Part shown: positions 7,770 through 16,732 of the stretch, one piece after another | How the letters are laid out: every line of letters starts with the position of its first letter | Position numbering within the stretch: the first letter of the stretch is position 1 | Assembly (NCBI RefSeq): GCF_000374305.1 | Contig: NZ_KB894093.1 | Coordinates: 1,364,001-1,428,000 of the forward strand | Origin: Actinomadura flavalba DSM 45200 | Lineage (GTDB): Bacteria; Actinomycetota; Actinomycetes; Streptosporangiales; Streptosporangiaceae | DNA: 64,000 nt | Reading direction: 5' to 3' | Translations under genes and position numbers: made by a program | Notes under the pieces: model-generated | What the model was told of the DNA's origin: nothing | Seen by the model: only the letters and a program-made list of their open reading frames with translations | Database searches by the model: none

Positions 7770-9557
7770 ATGACGAACCGACCGCGGAGGCGGACGATGC
7801 TCAAGACGGCGGCGGGGTGCGCGGGGCTTCTCCTGGTGCTGGCCGGATGCTCGGGAAGCGACTCGGCGGGGGCCGACCAGGGCCGCGCGCGGCAGGGAGG
7901 GACGCTGCGCGTCGTCGGCTCGTCGGACGTGGAACATCTGGACACCGCGAGCGTCAACAGCGTCGGGACGTACGGGCTGACGCGGCTGTTCGCGCGGACG
8001 CTGTTCGGCAACCGGGCGTCGGACGACTTCACGGAGTCGGCGGCCGTCCGGCCCGACGTCGCGGCCGCGATGCCGACGCGGGAGAACGGCGGCGTGTCCG
8101 CCGACGGACGGACGTACCGGGTGCGGCTGCGCGCCGGGGTGCGGTGGAACACCTCCCCGGCTCGGGAGGTGACGGCGGCCGACTTCGTCCGCGGGTTCAA
8201 GCGGCTGTGCAACCCGGCGGCGCCGTCATCCAGCGCCGGGTACTTCGCCGGGACGCTGCGCGGGATGACCGCGTACTGCGCCGGGTTCGCGAAGGTCGAC
8301 GCGCGGAACGCCGCCGCCATCGCCGCCTACCAGAACGAGCACGACGTCCCGGGCGTGCGGGCGGCGGACGCGCGGACGCTCGTCTTCCGGCTGGAGCGGC
8401 CCGCCAGCGACTTCCTGCACCTGCTCACCCTCCAGGCGACGGCCGCCGCGCCCGCCGAGTACGACCGGCTCGTCCCCGACTCCCCCGACTTCCGGCGGCG
8501 GACGCTGGCCAACGGCCCGTACCGCGTCGCGGAGTACCGCCCCGGCCAGTCGATCACGCTGGCGCACAACCCGGCGTGGGACGCGGCGACCGATCCGCTG
8601 CGGTCCCGCCATGTCGCGCGCGTCAGCATCACGTTCGGGCAGGACGCGCCCGAGGCCGTCCAGCAGCAGATCGAGTCGGGCGCGGCCGACCTCGCGTGGG
8701 ACCAGCCCGTCCCGGCGTCGGCGCTGTCGCGGGTCCGCGACGACCCCCGGTTCGCGATCCGGCGGGCGCCGTCGACGAGCCCGTTCCTGGTGTTCAACCT
8801 GCGCAGCCCGAACAACGACGGCGCTCTCGCCAAGCGGGAGGTGCGGCGGGCGTTGCAGTACGCGGTGGACCGGGCGACGCTCGTGAAGATCGTCGGTGGG
8901 CCGTCGGTGGCGCGTCCGCTGTACACGGTGATCCCGCCGGGGAACGTCGGGTACGCGCCGTCCACGGTCTCCGCGACGCCGGGCGACGCGGGCGACCCGG
9001 CCGAGTGCCGTCGCCGCCTGGCCGCCGCTGGTCATCCGTCGCTGAAGCTGACGTTCCCGTACCGGACGAACAGCGTGCACCGCCGCATCGCCGAGTCGCT
9101 GGCGGCGAACCTCAAGGCGTGCGGCGTCGAGACGACGCTGCGCGCCGACGCGGGCGGCACCTTCTACCGCACCACCCTGATGGACCCGTCGCAGGCCCGC
9201 GCGGGCCGCTGGGACATCGCCGCCCCGGGCTGGAACCCCGACTGGTACGGCAACAACGGCCGCAGCACGATCCAGCCGCTGCTGGACGGCCGCGCCCGCA
9301 CCCGGTCCACGACGAACTTCGGCGGCTACGACAATCCGCGCGTCAACGCCCTCATCGACCGGGCCCTCAACGCCCGTACCGCGCCCGCCGCCGCGTCCGC
9401 CTGGCAGGCCGCCGACCGCGAGATCATCGACGACGCCGCCCTGGTCCCCCTGCTCGACCGCGCGCACACGCTCTTCCGCTCGTCCCGCGTCCGCAACGCG
9501 AAGTTCCTCCCGACCGCCGCGACCTACGACTACTCGCTCCTGTGGCTGGCCGACTGA
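7770..9557 (+). CDS. ABC transporter solute-binding lipoprotein, family 5 (peptide/nickel type)
   Basis: A protein of about 595 residues of the SBP_bac_5 family, which binds oligopeptides or related ligands outside the membrane. It is a predicted lipoprotein: lipobox LVLAGC with Cys about 27. The preceding RRTMLK fits the twin-arginine motif RRxFLK, so export in folded form by Tat is likely. That motif is why I chose the ATG at 7770; an internal ATG at 7797 has a good GGAGG but would cut the twin arginines. Family signatures include TYRVRLRAGVRWNTS, ADFVRGFKRL and GPYRVAEY. No permease or ATPase genes are adjacent, so this is an orphan binding protein. Confidence 0.88.
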   Translation: MTNRPRRRTMLKTAAGCAGLLLVLAGCSGSDSAGADQGRARQGGTLRVVGSSDVEHLDTASVNSVGTYGLTRLFARTLFGNRASDDFTESAAVRPDVAAAMPTRENGGVSADGRTYRVRLRAGVRWNTSPAREVTAADFVRGFKRLCNPAAPSSSAGYFAGTLRGMTAYCAGFAKVDARNAAAIAAYQNEHDVPGVRAADARTLVFRLERPASDFLHLLTLQATAAAPAEYDRLVPDSPDFRRRTLANGPYRVAEYRPGQSITLAHNPAWDAATDPLRSRHVARVSITFGQDAPEAVQQQIESGAADLAWDQPVPASALSRVRDDPRFAIRRAPSTSPFLVFNLRSPNNDGALAKREVRRALQYAVDRATLVKIVGGPSVARPLYTVIPPGNVGYAPSTVSATPGDAGDPAECRRRLAAAGHPSLKLTFPYRTNSVHRRIAESLAANLKACGVETTLRADAGGTFYRTTLMDPSQARAGRWDIAAPGWNPDWYGNNGRSTIQPLLDGRARTRSTTNFGGYDNPRVNALIDRALNARTAPAAASAWQAADREIIDDAALVPLLDRAHTLFRSSRVRNAKFLPTAATYDYSLLWLAD

Positions 9558-9652
9558 CGTGACGTCACAAATCCGGAGGTAACACCGAACGACCGCGCGG
9601 CGGAGGCGGGGTGCGGAGACTGGGGGGACGGACACCCCAGTGGAGGGACGCG

Positions 9653-10534
9653 ATGGACGGTCGAGACCCGAACATCAACGCGCGGCGCCTCGGGCTCTAC
9701 CTGCGGCGGACGCGAGAGATCGTCGAACTGGACTACGGGCAGGCCGCCGCAGTGCTCGGATGCGACGCCGACTGGCTCGCGCGGGTCGAGACGGGGTTCG
9801 CGTGGCCGACGCCGGCCGACGTCGAGCGGATGCTGGAGCGCTACGGGGTCCGGGCGGCGAAGGTCGCGGGCGTGATGATCGACCTCGCCGAGCGGCCCTA
9901 CGGACCGGCCTGGATCGTCCCGTACCTGGACGAACTGGAACCGCTGCTGCGCGACGTGCTCATCTCCGAGGCCGAAGCGTCCGAGATCCGCACCTACGGG
10001 ACCTACCGCATCCCCGACCTCGCCCAGTGCGAACGCTACGCCCGCCGCGCCGGGCAGGCCGCCGCGCCCCACCACCTCGACGGCGGCCTCGACCCCGGCG
10101 CCGCGTGGGAACTGCTCGACCACCGCCAGCGGCGGCCGTGCATCCCCGGCCGGTTCGTCGACATCATCATCGACGCCTGGACGCTCAACCGCATCCCGTA
10201 CCGCGACGTCCTCACCGAGCAGGTCCGGCACCTGCTCGACCTGTCCGACCGGCGCGGCTTCCGCGTCCGGCTCGTCCCCGAGGACACGACGCCCTACGAG
10301 CACTACGCCAACCCCTTCGACGTGCTGGCGTTCCCCCGCGTCGGCGACCGGATCAGCCTCGCGCCCGACGCGGTCGGCATCCGGTTCATCCCCGACCAGA
10401 CCGAGCACTGGGAGGAGATCGAACGCGAGATCGCCGCGAGCGTCGCGGACAGCCGCGCGCTCCTGCTCGCCAGGCTCACCGACCCCCGCACGCTCGCGCT
10501 GCCGCTCCAGGGCGAGACCCGGGCGCGCGGCTGA
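9653..10534 (+). CDS. Second XRE-type regulator with DUF5753, without a DUF397 partner
   Basis: A 293-residue protein: an N-terminal XRE HTH (LGLYLRRTREIVELDYGQAAAVLGCDADWLARVETG, residues about 10-45) followed by DUF5753 (EIRTYGTYRIPDLAQCERYARR, later VPEDTTPYEHYANPFDVLAF). The ATG at 9653 follows GGAGG by 6 nt. Unlike the cluster at 6.5 kb there is no DUF397 or ATPase gene nearby, and the GC content matches its neighbours. The target genes are unknown. Confidence 0.88.
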   Translation: MDGRDPNINARRLGLYLRRTREIVELDYGQAAAVLGCDADWLARVETGFAWPTPADVERMLERYGVRAAKVAGVMIDLAERPYGPAWIVPYLDELEPLLRDVLISEAEASEIRTYGTYRIPDLAQCERYARRAGQAAAPHHLDGGLDPGAAWELLDHRQRRPCIPGRFVDIIIDAWTLNRIPYRDVLTEQVRHLLDLSDRRGFRVRLVPEDTTPYEHYANPFDVLAFPRVGDRISLAPDAVGIRFIPDQTEHWEEIEREIAASVADSRALLLARLTDPRTLALPLQGETRARG

Positions 10535-10587
10535 CGTTCGCCGGGGGCGCTGCGACGGCAGGGACGCGGCGGGCGCAAGATATGGGC

Positions 10588-12264
10588 ATGAACGTGACGC
10601 TCGTCCTGGTCGCCGGCGTGGTGAGTCTCGTCGCCGTGGCCGCGTTCTCCGACCGCCTCGGCCTCGCGGCGCCGCTCAGCCTCGTCGTGATCGGGGCCGG
10701 GCTCGGGTTCGTCCCCGACATCCCCGACCTGCACGTCGAACCGGACTGGGTGCTGGCGGGCGTGCTGCCGCCGCTGCTGTACTCGGCGGCCGTCAACATG
10801 CCCGCCAACGACTTCCGGCGGAACTTCAAGCCGATCTTCGGGCTGGCCGTCGTGCTCGTCGTCGTGACGACGCTGGCCACCGGCGCCCTGCTGCACATGC
10901 TCGTCCCCGGGCTGAGCTGGCCCGTGGCGTTCGCCGTCGGCGCGGTGATCAGCCCGACCGACGCCGTCGCCGCGACGTCCATGGGGCGGCGGCTCGGGCT
11001 GCCGTCGCGGCTGCTGACCGTCCTGGAGGGCGAGGGGCTCGTCAACGACGCGACCGCGCTGGTGCTGCTGCGCTCGGCCATCGCCGCGACCGCCGGTGCC
11101 GTGTCGCTGTGGAGCGTGGCGGGCGAGTTCGTGTACTCGGTCGCGGTCGCGACGGTGATCGGGTTCACCGTCGCGCACCTCGGCGTCCGCGTCCGCGCGC
11201 GGCTGAACGACCCCGTGCTCAACACGGCGACCTCGTTCGTCGTCCCGTTCGTCGCGTTCCTGCCCGCCGAGGAGCTGGGGGCCTCCGGCGTCCTGGCCGT
11301 CGTCGTGACGGGCGTCGTCACCGGGTTCCTCGGTCCCCGCCACCTGCGCGCCGTGGACCGGCTGGCCGAGGCGGCGAACTGGCGCACCGTCGCGTTCCTG
11401 CTGGAGAGCGGCATCTTCCTGTTCATGGGCCTCGTCCTGCACCCGCTCGTGGAGGACGTGGACGCCGCGCACGTCAGCGTCGGGCAGAGCGTGCTGCTCG
11501 GGCTGGCGGCGACGCTCGTCGTCATCGTGCTGCGGCTCGCCTACGTCGCCCCGCTCGTCGGCGGGATGCGCCGGGACGAGCGGCGGCGCACGTTCCGGCT
11601 CGAACGCGCCAAGGAGTGGCTGGCCGACGACGAGGCGCCCGCCTGGAGGCGCGGCCGCCGCGAGCGCTTCGAGCAGCGCGTCGCCCAGGCGTCCGCCGAC
11701 GTCCGGCTGCTGTCGGGCCACCGGCTCGGCAGGCGGGCGGGGCTCGTCCTCGGCTGGTCCGGCATGCGCGGCGCGATCACCGTGGCGGCCGCGATGACGC
11801 TGCCCCCCGCCACGCCGCACCGTCCGCAGCTCATCCTGATCGCGTTCGTCGTCGCCGCCACGACGCTGCTCGTCCAGGGCCTCTCGCTGCCGGGCGTCAT
11901 CCGGGCCGCGAAGGTCCCCGGCGACGACCCGGCCCAGCTCCGCGCCGAGTACGCCGACCTCGTCCAGGAACTCTCCGAGAGCGGCCGCCGGGTTCTGGAC
12001 GCGGCCCGGGACGCCCCCGCGCCGGTCCTCGACAAGGTCCGCGCCGACAGCCTCATCCAGGACCCTCCCCCCGAGGACCGCCCCCGGCTCGAAGACGCGC
12101 GCCAGACCTACATCGACCTGCGCAAAGAGGTCCTCTCGGCCCAGCGCGCGACGCTCATAGCCAACCGCACGAACGGCCTCTACAGCTCCGAGGCCCTCGA
12201 CCACGCCCAGCACACCCTCGACCGCGAGGAGATCACCCTGGACCAGCTTCTCCCCGACGCTTGA
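10588..12264 (+). CDS. Na+/H+ antiporter, CPA1 family
   Basis: An integral membrane protein of about 558 residues exchanging cations for protons. About twelve hydrophobic segments are present, with the CPA1 motifs GAVISPTDAVAATS (ion site) and EGEGLVNDATALV (the ND pair). The C-terminal about 150 residues are soluble, charged and helical (LRKEVLSAQRATLIANRTNGLY), as in bacterial NhaP-type proteins. The start is between ATG 10582 and ATG 10588; no Shine-Dalgarno is seen and AAGATA lies just upstream, so a leaderless mRNA starting at 10588 is plausible. It ends 11 nt from a convergent DUF6069 gene. Confidence 0.9.
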   Translation: MNVTLVLVAGVVSLVAVAAFSDRLGLAAPLSLVVIGAGLGFVPDIPDLHVEPDWVLAGVLPPLLYSAAVNMPANDFRRNFKPIFGLAVVLVVVTTLATGALLHMLVPGLSWPVAFAVGAVISPTDAVAATSMGRRLGLPSRLLTVLEGEGLVNDATALVLLRSAIAATAGAVSLWSVAGEFVYSVAVATVIGFTVAHLGVRVRARLNDPVLNTATSFVVPFVAFLPAEELGASGVLAVVVTGVVTGFLGPRHLRAVDRLAEAANWRTVAFLLESGIFLFMGLVLHPLVEDVDAAHVSVGQSVLLGLAATLVVIVLRLAYVAPLVGGMRRDERRRTFRLERAKEWLADDEAPAWRRGRRERFEQRVAQASADVRLLSGHRLGRRAGLVLGWSGMRGAITVAAAMTLPPATPHRPQLILIAFVVAATTLLVQGLSLPGVIRAAKVPGDDPAQLRAEYADLVQELSESGRRVLDAARDAPAPVLDKVRADSLIQDPPPEDRPRLEDARQTYIDLRKEVLSAQRATLIANRTNGLYSSEALDHAQHTLDREEITLDQLLPDA

Positions 12265-12275
12265 CCCGCCGCGCG

Positions 12276-12704
12276 TCAGCGGCGGGTCGTGGTGCGGAAG
12301 ACCGGGATGAGGACGGCGGCGACGGCGATGTGGGCGACGATCAGGACGGCCTTCGTGCCCGCCGTGGCGGTGATGGCGAGGGACGGCAGGAAGGACAGGA
12401 CCAGGACGACGAGAGCGGTGATCGTCCAGATCTGCGCGGCGCGGGCCGGGACGACGCGTTCGAGGACGGCCAGCAGGGCCCAGCCCAGCAGGGAGGACAC
12501 GGCGGCGAACAGCATGAACGCGAAGCCGTCCAGGTCCGTGGTCGGATGGCCGGGCTGGTCGAATTTGAGGTCGTGGCCGAGGATCGGTTCGCCGACGAAC
12601 CAGACGGGCAGGGTGGCGAGCGTCGCGCCGACGACGCCGAGGGCGCGGCGGCCCCGGCGGGTGCCTGCGGACATGGGGGCGGTGGCGGTGGCGGGCGTGG
12701 CCAT
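12276..12704 (-). CDS. DUF6069 family membrane protein
   Basis: A 142-residue protein with four hydrophobic segments (ALGVVGATLATLPVWFV, FMLFAAVSSLLGWALLAVL, WTITALVVLVLSFLPS, VLIVAHIAVAAVLIPVF), matching the DUF6069 family. The ATG at 12704 has AGGAG upstream. It is divergent from a MarR regulator, and the shared intergenic region carries two copies of an operator-like repeat, so it is probably under control of that MarR protein. The function is unknown. Confidence 0.82.
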   Translation of the reverse strand: MATPATATAPMSAGTRRGRRALGVVGATLATLPVWFVGEPILGHDLKFDQPGHPTTDLDGFAFMLFAAVSSLLGWALLAVLERVVPARAAQIWTITALVVLVLSFLPSLAITATAGTKAVLIVAHIAVAAVLIPVFRTTTRR

Positions 12705-12715
12705 GGGAGCTCCTG

Positions 12716-12778
12716 GTTTTACTCATTGATTGAGTTGGTCAACTATCGAGGAGCATAGGCGTTTTACTGGAGTAACTC
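12716..12778. promoter_or_regulatory. Duplicated operator region between the DUF6069 and MarR genes
   Basis: GTTTTACT occurs at 12716-12723 and again at 12761-12768, each followed by a dyad: ACTCA-N5-TGAGT (12721-12735) and GAGT-A-ACTC (12770-12778). A further AGTTG-GT-CAACT dyad is at 12733-12744. Tandem dyads of this size are typical of MarR operators controlling divergent genes. Confidence 0.6.
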
Positions 12779-12818
12779 AACAATCGACGTTCACAAAGAG
12801 CCGCGTAGAATCCTCGCC

Positions 12819-13259
12819 ATGGACGCAGCATCCGAAACGGACATCGCCGAGCTGGCCGACCTCGTCTTCGCCACCGCCGGGATGCTGCGGGAGGGGTTCA
12901 ACATCGCCGCGACCGATCTCGGGCTCACGCCCACGCAGGCCATGGCGCTGCACCACCTCGACGCGCCCGCGCCGATGCGCGACCTCGCCCAACTGCTGCG
13001 CTGCGACGCGTCCAACGTCACCGGCATCGTGGACGGCCTCGAACGGCTCGGCGTCGTGGTCCGGCAGCCCGATCCGGCCGACCGGCGGGTCAAGCGCGTC
13101 GTGCTCACGCAGGAGGGCGTCCGGCGGCGCGCGGAACTGCGCCGCCGCAGCGGCGCCGAGGCACGGTCCGTCTTCGCGCTGCCCGACGGCGACCGGCGCC
13201 GCCTCCGCGACCTGCTCGCGGCCATGCACGCGAACCGTGCCGAGAATGCCCAGGTCTGA
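12819..13259 (+). CDS. MarR family transcriptional regulator
   Basis: A 146-residue winged-helix repressor. MRDLAQLLRCDASNVTGIVDGLERLGVV contains the HTH, and PDPADRRVKRVVLTQEG is the classic MarR wing (D-x-R-x2). Near-perfect -10 hexamer TAGAAT lies 7 nt upstream of the ATG, so the transcript is probably leaderless. It is divergent from the DUF6069 gene and 36 nt upstream of an MFS exporter on the same strand, which suggests control of efflux. Confidence 0.9.
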   Translation: MDAASETDIAELADLVFATAGMLREGFNIAATDLGLTPTQAMALHHLDAPAPMRDLAQLLRCDASNVTGIVDGLERLGVVVRQPDPADRRVKRVVLTQEGVRRRAELRRRSGAEARSVFALPDGDRRRLRDLLAAMHANRAENAQV

Positions 13260-13295
13260 GCAAGATCATGGTGATCGTGGCCGTAGAGTGAGGGA

Positions 13296-14552
13296 GTGAG
13301 AGCGAGCGAGCTGGCCGCGATCGTGCGGGTGCGCGCGTTCCGCCGCCTGTACGCGACGCGGCTGACGTCGCAGCTCACCGACGGCGTCTTCCAGGTCGCG
13401 CTCGCCGGATACGTCTTCTTCTCCCCGGAACGCCAGGCGTCCGCCGGGCAGGCGGCCGCCGCGTTCGCCGTCACGCTGCTGCCGTACTCGGCGCTCGGAC
13501 CGTTCGCGGGCGTCCTCATCGACCGCTGGGCGCGCCGCCGCATCCTCGTGTGGGCGCCGGTCGTGCGGGCCCTGCTGGTGCTCAGCGTCACCGTGCTGGT
13601 CGCGTCCGGCGACGACGGCGCGGTGTTCTTCGCGGCCGTCCTGATCGTGCTCGGCGTGAACCGGTTCTTCCTCGCCGCGCTGTCGGCGTCGCTGCCGCAC
13701 GTGGTGGACGCGCCCCGCCTGGTGACGGCGAACGCGTTCACGGTCACGTCCGGGACGATCGCCGCGTTCGCGGGCGCCGGGATCGGCTACGGGCTGCGCG
13801 CCGTCGTCGGCGGCGGCGCCGAGGGGACGGCGGTCATCCTGCTCGCCACGGCCGCGCTGTTCCTCGCGGCGGGCGCGATCGCGACCCGGCTGCCCGACCT
13901 CGGACCCGACGACGCGCCCCGCGCGGCGGTCCGGGACGTCGCGCACGGCCTCGCCGACGGTGTCCGATACCTCGCCTCGCACCGGCAGGGCGCCTTCGCG
14001 CTCGCCGCCATCGGCTACCACCGGCTGCTGTACGGGGTGGTGCTCATGATGACGCTGCTCCTGTGCCGCAACCACTTCACCGGCGGCGACGCCGACGCCG
14101 GAATGACCACGTTCGCCGCGATGCTGGGCTTCTCCGGGGCGGGCTTCTTCGTCGCCGCGCTGATCACGCCGTGGGCGGTCGAGCGGGTCGGCAAGCGGGC
14201 GTGGATCACGATCAACCTCGCGGCGGGCGCGGGCGCGCTCGCCCTCTTCGCGACACCGTTCACGCGGCTCCCCTGGGCCGTGGGGGCGTTCGCGCTCGGC
14301 GTCGTCTCGCAGGGCGTGAAGCTCAGCGTCGACACGATCCTCCAGCAGTCGATCACCGACGCCTACCGGGGCCGCGTCTTCGCCCTCTACGACATGCTCT
14401 TCAACGCCCTCTTCGCCGCCGGCGCCGCCGCCTCCGCCGCCCTCCTCCCGCCCGACGGCGTCTCCCCCCTCACCCTCGCCGCCCTCGTCACCGCCTACGC
14501 CGCCGGAGCCCTCGCCTACCGCACCGCGACCCGCCCCGTCCCCGTAGCCTGA
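13296..14552 (+). CDS. MFS transporter (efflux type)
   Basis: A 418-residue protein with about twelve membrane segments, of the MFS_3/enterobactin-exporter-like type. The loop after segment 2 (GVLIDRWARRRILV) is the conserved MFS motif A. The GTG start lies 6 nt after TAGAGT, again suggesting a leaderless or very short leader. It follows the MarR gene by 36 nt and precedes a phosphotransferase by 5 nt, so it probably belongs to a MarR-controlled group. The substrate cannot be predicted. Confidence 0.88.
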   Translation: MRASELAAIVRVRAFRRLYATRLTSQLTDGVFQVALAGYVFFSPERQASAGQAAAAFAVTLLPYSALGPFAGVLIDRWARRRILVWAPVVRALLVLSVTVLVASGDDGAVFFAAVLIVLGVNRFFLAALSASLPHVVDAPRLVTANAFTVTSGTIAAFAGAGIGYGLRAVVGGGAEGTAVILLATAALFLAAGAIATRLPDLGPDDAPRAAVRDVAHGLADGVRYLASHRQGAFALAAIGYHRLLYGVVLMMTLLLCRNHFTGGDADAGMTTFAAMLGFSGAGFFVAALITPWAVERVGKRAWITINLAAGAGALALFATPFTRLPWAVGAFALGVVSQGVKLSVDTILQQSITDAYRGRVFALYDMLFNALFAAGAAASAALLPPDGVSPLTLAALVTAYAAGALAYRTATRPVPVA

Positions 14553-14557
14553 CGGGC

Positions 14558-15427
14558 ATGGACGCCTGGGACGCCGAGATCGAGGTCACCCCGGACCTCG
14601 CCCGCACGCTGCTCGGCCCGCGCTTCACCGACGTCCGGCCGCTCGCGACCGGCTGGGACAACACGGTCTTCCTGGCCGATGACACGTGGATCGTCCGGTT
14701 TCCGCGCCGGGAGGTCGCCGTGCCGGGCGTCGAACGCGAGATCGCCGTCCTGCCGGGCCTGGCCGGGCGGCTGCCGCTGCCGGTCCCCCGGCCCGAACTC
14801 GTCGGCGCGCCCTCGGCGCGGTTCCCGTGGCCGTTCTGGGGCGGCCCGCTGATCGAGGGCGTGGAACTCGCCTGCCACGACGGCCCCCGCGAGCGGATCG
14901 CCGCCGACGTCGGCGCGTTCCTGCGCGTCCTGCACGCCCTCGACCCCGGCGACCTGCCCGCCGACCCGCTGCGCCGCGGCGACCCGGTGTTCCGCGCCGA
15001 GCAGGCCCGCGCCCGGCTGGCCGAGCTGGCCGCGAAGGGCCACCCCACGCCCGACTGCGCGGCGCTGTTCGAGGCGGGCGCCCGCGTCGGCACGGACGCC
15101 TCGCGCCTCGTCCTGACCCACGGCGACCTGCACGTCCGGCACGTCCTGGTGGCCGACGACCGCGCCGTCGGCGTGATCGACTGGGGCGACGTGTGCCGCG
15201 CCGATCCCGCCGTCGACCTCTCCCTGGTCTACGGCGCCTTCGACGCCGCCGCCCGCGACGCCTTCTTCGACGCCTATGGCGCGATCTCCCCTGCCACCGC
15301 GATCCGCGCCCGCGTCCTCGCCGTCTTCATCACCGCCGCCCTCGCCGCCTACGCCGACGCCACCGCCCGGCCCGTCCTCCGCGACGAGTCGCTGGCGGGC
15401 CTGTTCCGCGCCGCCTCAGCCGAGTGA
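14558..15427 (+). CDS. Phosphotransferase of the aminoglycoside phosphotransferase (APH) family
   Basis: A 289-residue kinase-like protein. Motifs: the N-lobe [23 protein letters not shown] (ATP-binding Lys position occupied by an Arg in the RFP segment), the catalytic loop [15 protein letters not shown] and the metal site [18 protein letters not shown]. The family ranges from antibiotic kinases to metabolic kinases such as hydroxyurea- or macrolide-type enzymes, so the substrate is open. The ATG at 14558 sits 7 nt after TAGCCT and 5 nt after the MFS stop. It overlaps the convergent bioA end by 12 nt. Confidence 0.86.
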   Translation: MDAWDAEIEVTPDLARTLLGPRFTDVRPLATGWDNTVFLADDTWIVRFPRREVAVPGVEREIAVLPGLAGRLPLPVPRPELVGAPSARFPWPFWGGPLIEGVELACHDGPRERIAADVGAFLRVLHALDPGDLPADPLRRGDPVFRAEQARARLAELAAKGHPTPDCAALFEAGARVGTDASRLVLTHGDLHVRHVLVADDRAVGVIDWGDVCRADPAVDLSLVYGAFDAAARDAFFDAYGAISPATAIRARVLAVFITAALAAYADATARPVLRDESLAGLFRAASAE

Positions 15428-16732
15428 CGCGGCCGCCGCGTACATCGCGTCGGCGATGTGGTCGAGGTGGTCTTCGGTGCAGGCGTAGGGGGGCATGGTG
15501 TAGATCAGCTTGCCGAAGGGGCGCAGCCAGACGCCGTGGTCCATGACGATCTCCTGGACGGCCGCGACGTCCACCGGCGAACTCGCCTCGATGACGCCGA
15601 TCGCGCCCAGGACGCGGGTGTCCGCGACGCCCGGAAGGTCGGCTGCGGGGTGGAGGGCTGCGGTGAGCACGGCTTCGGCGGTGTCGACCTCGGTCCGCCA
15701 GTCGCGCGACTCCAGGAGGTCGATCGACGCGGACGCCACGGCCGCCGCCAGGGGGTTCGCCATGTAGGTCGGGCCGTGCATGAGGGCGCCGCCCTCGCCG
15801 GACGAGATCGTCGCCGCGACCTCGTCGGTGCAGAGCGTCGCCGCCATCGTCAGGTAGCCGCCCGTCAGCGCCTTGCCCACGGACATGACGTCGGGGACGA
15901 CCTCGGCGTGGTCGCAGCCCCACAGCTCGCCGGTGCGGCCGAAGCCGGTGGCGATCTCGTCCAGGATGAGCAGGACGCCGTGCTCGTCGGCCAGGTCGCG
16001 GAGGGCGCGCAGGTACTCGGGCGCGTAGAAGCGCATGCCGCCCGCGCCCTGCACGATCGGCTCGACGATGATGCCCGCCAGCTCGTCCGCGTGCGCGGCC
16101 GCCAGGGCGGACAGTTCGTCCAGGTACGCCGGGTCGGGCTCGGCGTCGTAGCCGGGCGGCGGCGCCGGGGCGAAGACGTGCCGGGCCAAGACGTCGGTGA
16201 ACAACCGGTGCATCCCGTTCACCGGGTCGCAGACCGCCATGTCCCCGAAGGTGTCGCCGTGGTAGCCGCCCCGGACCGTCAGCAGCCGGTGCCGCTCCGG
16301 ACGGCCCCGCGCCCGCCAGAACTGGAGCGCCATCTTGATCGCGACCTCGACCGCGACCGACCCCGAGTCTGCGAAGAACACCTTCGTCAGCGGCTCGGGC
16401 GTGAGCCGCACCAGCTTCTCGGCCAGCTCGACCGCGCCCGGGTGCGTCAGCCCGCCGAACATGACGTGCGCCATCTTGCCGAGCTGCCGCGTGACCGCCG
16501 CGTCCAGCTCCGGCACGCGATAGCCGTGAATCGCCGACCACCACGACGCCATGCCGTCGATCAGCTCGGTGCCGTCGGCCAGCGTCAGCGTCACGCCGGA
16601 CGCCGACACGACCAGGTGCGCTTCGGCGGCGGCGGGCATCGGCGCGTACGGGTGCCAGACGTGCTCGCGGTCGAAGTCGGTGATCCGCTGCGCCGCCGCC
16701 GGGCTCATCCGCCCGAGCCGCAGGTCGATCAC
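15416..16732 (-). CDS. bioA: Adenosylmethionine-8-amino-7-oxononanoate aminotransferase
   Basis: A 438-residue PLP enzyme of biotin synthesis that transfers an amino group from S-adenosylmethionine to KAPA, giving DAPA. The N-terminal HVWHPYA and [12 protein letters not shown] segments are specific for BioA. The PLP site shows [13 protein letters not shown] (Asp about 258) and the Schiff-base Lys about 287 in VGKALTGGY. The GTG start at 16732 overlaps the cca stop in a GTGA, so it is translationally coupled to cca. No other biotin gene is nearby, which makes its place in a cca operon notable. Confidence 0.92.
   Translation of the reverse strand: MIDLRLGRMSPAAAQRITDFDREHVWHPYAPMPAAAEAHLVVSASGVTLTLADGTELIDGMASWWSAIHGYRVPELDAAVTRQLGKMAHVMFGGLTHPGAVELAEKLVRLTPEPLTKVFFADSGSVAVEVAIKMALQFWRARGRPERHRLLTVRGGYHGDTFGDMAVCDPVNGMHRLFTDVLARHVFAPAPPPGYDAEPDPAYLDELSALAAAHADELAGIIVEPIVQGAGGMRFYAPEYLRALRDLADEHGVLLILDEIATGFGRTGELWGCDHAEVVPDVMSVGKALTGGYLTMAATLCTDEVAATISSGEGGALMHGPTYMANPLAAAVASASIDLLESRDWRTEVDTAEAVLTAALHPAADLPGVADTRVLGAIGVIEASSPVDVAAVQEIVMDHGVWLRPFGKLIYTMPPYACTEDHLDHIADAMYAAAASLG

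Noticed and set aside
7192..8320. Minus-strand frames across the gap 7492-7769
   Set aside because: No ribosome binding site or domain; they run antisense through genes on both sides, and the gap is explained by hairpins.
7719..9557. A complete ABC importer operon at the solute-binding protein
   Set aside because: Neighbouring genes are regulators and an antiporter; no permease or ATPase is present in the window.
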